This document shows positions 1-4,337 of a stretch of 8,660 bases of DNA, in pieces. A program made the translations under genes and the position numbers. Numbering within the stretch: the first letter of the stretch is position 1; each line of letters starts with the position of its first letter. The notes below the pieces were generated by a model, which was given only the letters and a program-made list of their open reading frames with translations, did no database searches and was not told where the DNA came from. The stretch is from CAYGHG01 sp964349515 (GTDB taxonomy: Bacteria; Oederibacteriota; PGYV01; CAYGHG01), in assembly GCA_964349515.1 (NCBI GenBank), contig CAYGHG010000105.1, positions 1 through 8,660 of the forward strand. The letters are read 5' to 3'.

Positions 1-807
1 CCCTGGGGCGCGGGGTTTGCTCCAACCGGCAGTTACTTTTTAGTAGCCGAGTTTGGAAATAACAGGATACAGAAGTTTACGACAGCCGGGGTATTTTTGG
101 GAAAATGGGGGGCTGCGGGCGCCGGGGACGGGCAGTTTAGCGCGCCGCGCGGGGTTGCCTTTAATACAAATTGGAATTTTATTTATACTGTTGAGTCAGG
201 CAACAACAGGGTACAGGGATTTGATTCTTCGGATGAAAATGCTTTTTTAACCAAGTGGGGAAGCACCGGGGCCGGCAATTCACAGTTTAATGCACCTTTT
301 GGAATAGCTTCGGGCGGTTCGTCGGGGGATATTTATGTTTCAGATACATATAACCACAGGATACAGTACTTTGATTTTTTTGGCGGTTACAAAGGGCAGT
401 GGGGCGGCAGCGGCACGGGTAACGGAGGTTTTGACAGGCCTGCGGCTGTTGCAATAAACAGCACATTGTCCCGCGTATATGTTGCTGACACGTATAATGA
501 CAGAATTCAGTATTTCAGCCTTACAGGCACTTATCAGGGGCAGTGGGGTTCTGCGGGCAATTCAAATACCCAGTTTGACAAACCCATAGGAATCTGCGTT
601 GACCAGTCAACCGGCAGGGTTTTTGTCTGTGACTTAAACAACAACAGGGTGCAGGTATTTACTGCCGCAGGGGAATACATAATGACGATAACAGGCACGC
701 CTGCGTTTAACGGCCCGCGCGGCGCTGCCTATGATTCTGTGTCAAAAAGGCTGTTTGTCACAGATACAGGAAACCATACGGTTCAGATTTTTACCATAAT
801 TAATTAA
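1..807 (+). CDS. NHL-repeat beta-propeller protein, 5' truncated
   Basis: The frame is open from the first base, so the gene begins upstream; 268 residues are visible. Six blade signatures of the NHL type recur about every 45 to 50 residues, each ending in a form of 'VYVADTYNDRIQYF': VAEFGNNRIQKF, TVESGNNRVQGF, VSDTYNHRIQYF, VADTYNDRIQYF, VCDLNNNRVQVF and VTDTGNHTVQIF. Between them lies a linker such as 'GKWGAAGAGDGQFSAPRGVA'. Six blades match a closed six-bladed propeller, and the protein stops five residues after the last one. NHL propellers usually bind protein, nucleic acid or carbohydrate, and extracellular copies are common in environmental bacteria. No catalytic motif is seen. Export is likely for this type but cannot be checked because the N-terminus is missing. 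Function unknown. Confidence 0.9.
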   Translation, partial: PWGAGFAPTGSYFLVAEFGNNRIQKFTTAGVFLGKWGAAGAGDGQFSAPRGVAFNTNWNFIYTVESGNNRVQGFDSSDENAFLTKWGSTGAGNSQFNAPFGIASGGSSGDIYVSDTYNHRIQYFDFFGGYKGQWGGSGTGNGGFDRPAAVAINSTLSRVYVADTYNDRIQYFSLTGTYQGQWGSAGNSNTQFDKPIGICVDQSTGRVFVCDLNNNRVQVFTAAGEYIMTITGTPAFNGPRGAAYDSVSKRLFVTDTGNHTVQIFTIIN

Positions 808-825
808 ACTGTGTGTTTATAATTA

Positions 826-852
826 TTGACACAGCATGACCTATCTGATAAT
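826..852 (+). promoter_or_regulatory. possible sigma70-type promoter before the pilin gene
   Basis: A perfect TTGACA (826-831) is followed after 15 bp by GATAAT (847-852). The spacer is shorter than the ideal 17 bp, so strength is uncertain. An imperfectly spaced inverted repeat CTGTGT (809-814) / ACACAG (829-834) overlaps the -35 box and could be an operator or a weak 3' end hairpin of the NHL gene. The bases after the -10 (ATATCACT) match the sequence after the msrAB -10. Confidence 0.4.
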
Positions 853-886
853 ATCACTTCCATAATTCTTAAAATAGAGGGGAATT

Positions 887-934
887 ATGAGCGCTCTTGT
901 TAATACATTCAACGCCATATTTCTGCCTTTATAA
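887..934 (+). CDS. possible 15-aa leader peptide before the pilin gene
   Basis: ATG at 887 is preceded by a good ribosome site (AGAGGGG, 876-882) and reads MSALVNTFNAIFLPL followed by TAA. It ends 27 bases before the pilin start, in the only stretch between the putative promoter and the pilin. The ribosome site supports translation. The peptide is too short to judge by composition and shows no attenuator-like run of one amino acid. It may be chance. Confidence 0.25.
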   Translation: MSALVNTFNAIFLPL

Positions 935-961
935 TTTTATTTTATTATGGAGGAGGAAGAG

Positions 962-1129
962 ATGAAGAAACTGCTTTCAGGCAAGAGGGGTCAGGGGATG
1001 ACGGAGTACATACTTATAGTCGCCCTGATAGCAATCGTTGTAATAGCCGGTGTAAGGCTTTTTGGAGGCAAGGTAAACGAAGGTTTTGAAAGGGCTGCTG
1101 ACCAAATAGAAGAAAATACAGGCGGATAG
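962..1129 (+). CDS. flp: Flp/TadA-type small pilin (class IVb prepilin)
   Basis: A 55-residue prepilin. A short basic leader MKKLLSGKRG is followed by QGMTEYILIVALIAIVVIAG. This fits the Flp signature G|XXXXEY: cleavage by a prepilin peptidase would fall after Gly10, leaving Glu at +5 and Tyr at +6 (residues 15-16). A hydrophobic helix (about 16-31) forms the polymer core, then a short amphipathic tail. Flp pilins assemble through the Tad secretion machinery into adhesive fibrils. Start: an in-frame ATG lies at 947, but GGAGGAAGAG (949-958) sits at the right distance from ATG 962, so 962 is preferred; the longer form would add only MEEEE. No tad, cpa or peptidase genes are nearby, so the machinery must be elsewhere. 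The gene is followed by its own terminator and appears monocistronic. A few other small membrane proteins carry similar leaders, but the EY motif makes this assignment strong. Confidence 0.85.
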   Translation: MKKLLSGKRGQGMTEYILIVALIAIVVIAGVRLFGGKVNEGFERAADQIEENTGG

Positions 1130-1137
1130 AGCTTTTT

Positions 1138-1200
1138 CCCGCTTCGGGGCTGAGGAATGAAACTGCCCTGAAGCGGGATTTGCTTTTTGTTTTTTTTTAT
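1138..1200 (+). terminator. strong Rho-independent terminator after the pilin gene
   Basis: A 13-bp stem (1138-1150 with 1165-1177, one G-U pair) with a 14-base loop is followed by a T-rich run (1179-1199). It starts 8 bases after the pilin stop codon. The reverse strand lacks a T tract on the other side, so it acts for the plus strand only. Confidence 0.9.
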
Positions 1201-1208
1201 GCTATAAT
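1180..1208 (+). promoter_or_regulatory. msrAB promoter
   Basis: TTGCTT (1180-1185), a 17-bp spacer, then a perfect TATAAT (1203-1208). The -35 box and spacer lie within the T-rich tail of the pilin terminator, so terminator and promoter are fused. The predicted start point (about 1215) leaves a 5' leader of some 25 bases. Confidence 0.75.
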
Positions 1209-1228
1209 ATCACTAACATAGTGATATT
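1206..1228. promoter_or_regulatory. palindromic operator over the msrAB -10 and start point
   Basis: A perfect 10-bp inverted repeat: AATATCACTA (1206-1215), spacer ACA, TAGTGATATT (1219-1228). It overlaps the end of the -10 box and the predicted transcription start, the classic place for a dimeric repressor. It has no T tract and is AT-rich, so a terminator is unlikely. The binding protein is unknown, and no regulator gene is adjacent. Confidence 0.6.
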
Positions 1229-1240
1229 GCGAGGTGATAA

Positions 1241-2263
1241 ATGAAAAAGTTGCTGATATTAGCAGCTGTTTTAATAGTCTTTACAAACTCTTATGCAAAG
1301 GAGAGTGGTATTTACATGTATAAACAGGCGATTTTTGCAGGCGGTTGTTTTTGGTGTATGGAAGGGCCTTTTGAGGCTGAAAATGGAGTTGTTGATGTAA
1401 AAGCAGGTTATACCGGCGGTAAGACCAAAAACCCTTCGTACGAAGAGGTGACAAGCGGCAGAACCGGGCATTATGAGGCGATAGAGGTCACATACGACCC
1501 GGCGAAGGTTTCTTATGTAAGGCTGCTTGAGATTTTCTGGCGGCAGATAGACCCGACAGACAACGGCGGGCAGTTTGCAGACAGGGGCAGCCAGTACTAT
1601 ACTGCGGTTTTCTATCTTGATGACGGCCAGAAAAAGGCCGCAGAAAAGTCAAAAAAAGAACTGGGAGCGTCGGGAATATTTGAAAAACCAATAGTCACTG
1701 AAATCAGAAAAGCTGAGGAGTTTTACGAGGCAGAGGCATATCATCAGGATTATTACAAAAAAAATGCCTTTCATTACAACATGTACAAAAAGGGCTCGGG
1801 CAGGGAGGCGTTTTTAAAGAAGACCTGGGAGAATTCCAGAAAAGCAACACTCAAAAAGAAACTGAGCCCGCTTCAATACAAAGTCACGCAGGAGTGCGGC
1901 ACCGAGCCTGCCTTTAACAATGAGTACTGGGACAATAAAAAAGCGGGGATATATGTGGATGTGGTGTCGGGCGAGCCGCTTTTTCTGTCAAAGGACAAGT
2001 TTGACTCCGGCACGGGCTGGCCCTCTTTTACAAAGCCCGTAAAAAAAGAGGCGGTTACCGAGCACAAGGACACTGCTTTTTTTATGACAAGAATTGAGGT
2101 AAAATCAAAATCAGGAGGCTCCCACTTGGGGCACGTTTTCAATGACGGGCCGGGCAAGGAAGGGTTGAGGTACTGCATAAACTCGGCTTCGCTGAAGTTT
2201 ATTCCGAAAGAAGAGATGGAAAAGGAAGGTTATGGTGTATATTTGGAACTTCTGGATAATTAA
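1241..2263 (+). CDS. msrAB: exported bifunctional methionine sulfoxide reductase MsrA-MsrB
   Basis: The 340-residue fusion reduces both epimers of oxidised methionine in proteins. Residues 1-19 look like a Sec signal peptide (MKKLLILAAVLIVFTNSYA, likely cut after Ala19; no lipobox), placing it outside the cytoplasm. MsrA (about 27-185) has GGCFWCMEGPFE with catalytic Cys36, and YHQDY near 167-171. MsrB (about 211-338) has CGTEPAF, DSGTGWPSF (255-263), HLGHVFNDGP (295-304) and RYCINSASL with catalytic Cys312. Only four cysteines are present: 36, 39, 219 and 312. The zinc CxxC pairs of many MsrB are absent, and the usual resolving Cys of DSGCGW is Thr258. By elimination Cys39 and Cys219 are the likely partners of Cys36 and Cys312 (inference). 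GAGGTGA (1231-1237) fixes the start; a later ATG at 1316 would lose the signal peptide. Regulation is probably through the operator just upstream. No redox partner domain is fused. Confidence 0.95.
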   Translation: MKKLLILAAVLIVFTNSYAKESGIYMYKQAIFAGGCFWCMEGPFEAENGVVDVKAGYTGGKTKNPSYEEVTSGRTGHYEAIEVTYDPAKVSYVRLLEIFWRQIDPTDNGGQFADRGSQYYTAVFYLDDGQKKAAEKSKKELGASGIFEKPIVTEIRKAEEFYEAEAYHQDYYKKNAFHYNMYKKGSGREAFLKKTWENSRKATLKKKLSPLQYKVTQECGTEPAFNNEYWDNKKAGIYVDVVSGEPLFLSKDKFDSGTGWPSFTKPVKKEAVTEHKDTAFFMTRIEVKSKSGGSHLGHVFNDGPGKEGLRYCINSASLKFIPKEEMEKEGYGVYLELLDN

Positions 2264-2272
2264 GAGATAAGT

Positions 2273-2409
2273 TTGGTGATACAAGACAGAAGACAGGAGA
2301 CAGAAGACAGAAGTTGGTGATGCAAGACAGAAGACAGGAGACAGAAGTTGGTGATGCAAGACAGAAGACAGGAGGCAGAAGTTGGTGAAACAAGACAGAA
2401 GACAGGAGT
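2273..2409. repeat. tandem 34-bp array made of heptanucleotides
   Basis: Four head-to-tail units begin at 2273, 2314, 2348 and 2382 with TTGGTGAT or TTGGTGAA. Periods are 41, 34 and 34 bp; the 41 is 34 plus one extra heptamer. Each unit contains heptamers such as AAGACAG, AAGACAG, GAGACAG, AAGTTGG plus a 6-base joint (TGATGC). The array begins 10 bases after the msrAB stop codon. Units are contiguous with no unique spacers, so it is not CRISPR. The region 2264-2534 holds no credible gene. Confidence 0.9.
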
Positions 2410-2422
2410 TAATGGTAAAAAC

Positions 2423-2445
2423 GGAACATTTCTAATGTTTTTATG
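2423..2445 (+). terminator. weak hairpin, possible msrAB terminator
   Basis: AACATT (2425-2430), loop TCT, AATGTT (2434-2439), extendable by two G-U pairs and followed by TTTAT. The stem is short and AT-rich, so termination here would be inefficient. No better candidate lies between msrAB and the next gene. Confidence 0.3.
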
Positions 2446-2462
2446 TCTTATGTATTGTTTTT

Positions 2463-2487
2463 ACTTTTGTCTTCTGTCTTTTGTCTT
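2463..2487 (-). repeat. antisense heptamer-repeat copy
   Basis: On the minus strand this reads AAGACAA, AAGACAG, AAGACAA, AAGT. It is a perfect 25-base match to 6851-6875 in opposite orientation, and it is complementary to parts of the 2273-2409 array, so RNA crossing both could fold back. Confidence 0.85.
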
Positions 2488-2523
2488 ATGAACTTATTTT
2501 TATGTCTTATAAACTTATTTTTA
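2482..2523 (+). repeat. 21-bp tandem duplication
   Basis: Two adjacent units, 2482-2502 and 2503-2523, differ only at G2490/A2511. Each runs TGTCTTAT, A or G, AACTTATTTTTA. A looser third relative lies near 2438-2463. The duplication abuts the ribosome site of the following gene and stays in its reading frame (21 = 7 codons). Confidence 0.85.
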
Positions 2524-2534
2524 CGGAGGGCTTT

Positions 2535-2831
2535 ATGGATATCGGGAATCCTGATGAGAAAGATTTAAATGAAAAGAAACCGAGAAAATACCGGGTTGTG
2601 GAGGGTTTTTTGCAGGAAGACCGGGACTCTCTCATATTTTTTGAAAACGGCATAGACCCAGCCGGCAGGATCAAATTCAGCGAGATAAAATCAATAGAAA
2701 TTAAACCCGCAGGCACGCTCTATGACGGCTCGGTGAAAATAAACCTGCTCCCAAAAGGCGAGCTCAACTACGCAATCAAGAATTACCAACAGGAGGATTT
2801 TGCAGAGCTTAAGGCAAGGCTGGGCAGGTAA
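2535..2831 (+). CDS. 98-aa protein of unknown function, PH-like pattern
   Basis: Start chosen at ATG 2535 because GGAGGG (2525-2530) lies at proper spacing. The open frame extends upstream, but those 18 codons fall in the 21-bp duplication and begin with TTG. The product is soluble: no signal peptide, no membrane segment. A charged N-terminus rich in Asp, Glu and Lys (1-20) is followed by alternating short hydrophobic strands (SLIFFENG, GRIKFSEIKSIEI, SVKINLLP, LNYAIKN) and a final amphipathic helix (QQEDFAELKARLG). This resembles small bacterial pleckstrin-homology-like domains, where such a strand series is capped by one helix; that is a fold-level guess only. There are no cysteines and no catalytic motif. 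Flanked by repeats on both sides, it appears to be a single-gene unit. Confidence 0.7.
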   Translation: MDIGNPDEKDLNEKKPRKYRVVEGFLQEDRDSLIFFENGIDPAGRIKFSEIKSIEIKPAGTLYDGSVKINLLPKGELNYAIKNYQQEDFAELKARLGR

Positions 2832-2842
2832 GATGATAAGAC

Positions 2843-2877
2843 AAGCAGAAAACTGAAAGTTTAAAGGTGAGAGTTGT
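2843..2877. repeat. degenerate heptamer array after the 98-aa ORF
   Basis: Five units in register: AAGCAGA, AAACTGA, AAGTTTA, AAGGTGA, GAGTTGT. It starts 11 bases after the stop codon and closely resembles the array at the dapA end (8585-8619). Confidence 0.7.
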
Positions 2878-2916
2878 TACTTTGCAGGGCAGTAGTTATA
2901 GATTTTTTTAATTTAG

Positions 2917-2922
2917 TATAAT
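2917..2922 (+). promoter_or_regulatory. orphan -10 box in convergent intergenic DNA
   Basis: A perfect TATAAT preceded by AG, with no good -35 at 16-18 bp. No gene lies downstream on the plus strand before the hairpin at 3029-3051, so a transcript would be a non-coding RNA of about 120 bases. The rest of 2878-3053 holds a C9 tract (2944-2952), a small CGCTTCGCG palindrome and no ORF worth reporting. Confidence 0.25.
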
Positions 2923-3028
2923 AAAACAAGTTCTGATACTTCTCCCCCCCCCGCTTCGCGTGAAAAACGATAAGTCAAGAAAAGAGAAATAGATTTAATA
3001 CACAATGCGAAAGGCAAATCCCACTCGC

Positions 3029-3051
3029 CCTCCTTTGGGAAAGGGGGTTTT
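3029..3051 (+). terminator. hairpin with T tract between convergent genes
   Basis: CCTCCTTT (3029-3036) pairs with AAAGGGGG (3040-3047, one G-U) around loop GGG, then TTTT. The polarity serves plus-strand transcripts. On the minus strand no T run follows, so it is a poor terminator for the tonB-like gene, which ends at 3054. Its sequence resembles the third hairpin of the element at 4127-4223. Confidence 0.6.
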
Positions 3052-3053
3052 GT

Positions 3054-3992
3054 TCACTCCAGCTCGAACCTGAATACTGCAAAGCCTTTTTGTTCATTTG
3101 TATCTTCTGACTTTACAAATTTGAATTTTTTCAGCGCTTCTACCGCGTATTCTGCGAGATCCCTTTGGCCTGTTACTGACTCGATTGAGACGCTGTCTTT
3201 TACTGTGCCGTCCGGCATCAGGGTAAACGACAGAGTTACCACTGCTTTTGCGCCTTCTGATTGTGCCCAGCCGGGATAAACCGGGGTTTGTGAATGGAGC
3301 AGTTTTCTTGCAGCCGCGTCGCCGTAGATTTCAAGCTTTTTGTGGGATGTCACTTTTATACTATTTTGCGGCGTTGTTTTATCCGGTTCCGGCGCGCTGA
3401 GAGGCTGAGCGGTTTTTATGGCAGGCGATGACGATGAACTTTTACCCTTGAGAGAAACTGCGCCTGCGGAATGCGGAGTCAGCCCTGTAGTTTTTGCGGT
3501 CATGGACAGGGCTTTGATATTTGCAGGAGAGGATTTTTCTCTGATGTCGGATGATAATGATGTTTTGCCGGAACTGAGCGCCGGGGTTATGATTTTTCTT
3601 CCGATTTCGTTTTCGAGTGATATTTGTTTTGAAAAACCCGCGTCCTCAGGTTTTGATTTGTTGAGCAAAACAGGGGGCCCGGATTGCTTTGCGCCTTCAG
3701 GCAGGGATGTTTTAAGCACGCGCAAAGGCTCTGTGATTATGGCGCCGGATTGTCTGACGGGCAGTATTCTGCTGAATATGTTTTTTCTGATTTCCGGCAT
3801 TTCAACGGGCAATGCGGCAGTTGTAGGCCCGGATACCTCTATTATGGATATTTCCGTAAGCAGATAAGAATCAGTGTAGTTTCTTCTTTCGTTTATGTGG
3901 AGCAAAAGCAGGAGCAATACGGCAAAGTGAACCAGTGATGAAAGGGCCAAAGAAGCCCCAAGGCCTTTTCTGCCGGTATCATTCGCGAACAT
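3054..3992 (-). CDS. TonB-family energy-transducing protein
   Basis: A 312-residue protein with the TonB layout. A short cytoplasmic start (1-10) is followed by one membrane helix (about 11-33, LGASLALSSLVHFAVLLLLL). Within it Ser18 and His22 keep the S-xxx-H spacing of E. coli TonB Ser16/His20, which contact ExbB/ExbD. A long low-complexity periplasmic linker (about 40-230) is rich in Ser, Lys, Thr and Pro. The C-terminal TonB domain (about 231-312) has TPVYPGWAQSEG, VTLSFTLMPDGTVKDSVSIES and YAVEALKKFKF. TonB carries proton-motive energy to outer-membrane receptors. The Ser-rich linker and Lys-rich stretch replace the classic Pro-Glu/Pro-Lys repeats, so it may serve another partner. Start: ATG at 3992 follows GGAGG (4004-4000) by 7 bases; the frame extends to 4067 but that piece is not TonB-like. 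No exbB, exbD or receptor gene is adjacent. Confidence 0.85.
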   Translation of the reverse strand: MFANDTGRKGLGASLALSSLVHFAVLLLLLLHINERRNYTDSYLLTEISIIEVSGPTTAALPVEMPEIRKNIFSRILPVRQSGAIITEPLRVLKTSLPEGAKQSGPPVLLNKSKPEDAGFSKQISLENEIGRKIITPALSSGKTSLSSDIREKSSPANIKALSMTAKTTGLTPHSAGAVSLKGKSSSSSPAIKTAQPLSAPEPDKTTPQNSIKVTSHKKLEIYGDAAARKLLHSQTPVYPGWAQSEGAKAVVTLSFTLMPDGTVKDSVSIESVTGQRDLAEYAVEALKKFKFVKSEDTNEQKGFAVFRFELE

Positions 3993-4337
3993 TTTTGCGC
4001 CTCCATAGAGTATTTGCTTCCATGCCCGGTGACACCGCAGGAGGAAAAAGGTTCCATGGACGAACAAAATGTAAATGATACTGTCAGGAATTGTATGTAA
4101 TTAAAAGTGATAGTATATTGCAATTTAGCCTCTCCCTCCGGGAGAGGGCTTAGGTGAGGGCGTCTTTAAAAGCATAAAACTACGCCCCCTCACCTAACCT
4201 CTCCCCCTTTAAAGGTGGAGAGGAAATCATATTACACACTAATGTGAATAGTATCAAAGCAAATCAAAGGGTTGCCATACTGCGGCAGTTCCTGTATATT
4301 GAATCAAATACGCCGGCGCGGGAAGAGAGGTGGCATT
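3993..4337. other. divergent intergenic region
   Basis: This region separates the minus-strand tonB-like gene from the plus-strand radical SAM gene. It holds the three-hairpin element (4127-4223). A TATACT on the minus strand near 4117-4112 could be a tonB-side -10, without a clear -35, and a TATCACT motif (4112-4106, minus strand) lies beside it. No convincing promoter for the radical SAM gene is seen between 4224 and 4325. Open frames here show no protein-like pattern. Confidence 0.5.
4127..4223. repeat. composite three-hairpin repetitive element
   Basis: Hairpin 1: CCTCTCCC (4129-4136) with GGGAGAGG (4140-4147). Central stem: TTAGGTGAGGG (4150-4160) with CCCTCACCTAA (4187-4197), extended by CG/CG after a 2-base bulge. 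Hairpin 3: CCTCTCC (4198-4204) with GGAGAGG (4217-4223), plus inner CCTTT/AAAGG. The outer arms GGGAGAGG and CCTCTCCC (4198-4205) can also pair, giving alternative folds. Such CTC-rich palindromic units resemble REP/BIME-type extragenic elements, which are common in bacterial genomes; no protein is encoded. Confidence 0.85.

Noticed and set aside
947..961. Earlier start of the pilin
   Set aside because: It would encode MEEEE over the ribosome site itself and put acidic residues before a leader that should be basic.
2111..2393. Minus-strand ORFs across the repeats and msrAB 3' end
   Set aside because: Their Ser/Cys/Leu-rich sequence (CLLSPVFCL) is only the translation of the heptamer array; no ribosome site.
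2273..2409. CRISPR array from the 34-bp repeats
   Set aside because: Units are contiguous with no unique spacers, and no cas genes are present.
2944..2952. C9 tract as a phase-variation switch
   Set aside because: It lies in no ORF and not between promoter boxes of a known gene, so no switching effect can be supported.
3418..3867. 149-aa plus-strand ORF
   Set aside because: Lies wholly antisense to the tonB-like gene, lacks a ribosome site and shows no domain pattern.
3993..4067. N-terminal extension of the tonB-like protein
   Set aside because: The internal ATG at 3992 has a well-spaced GGAGG, and the membrane anchor begins about ten residues later as in TonB.
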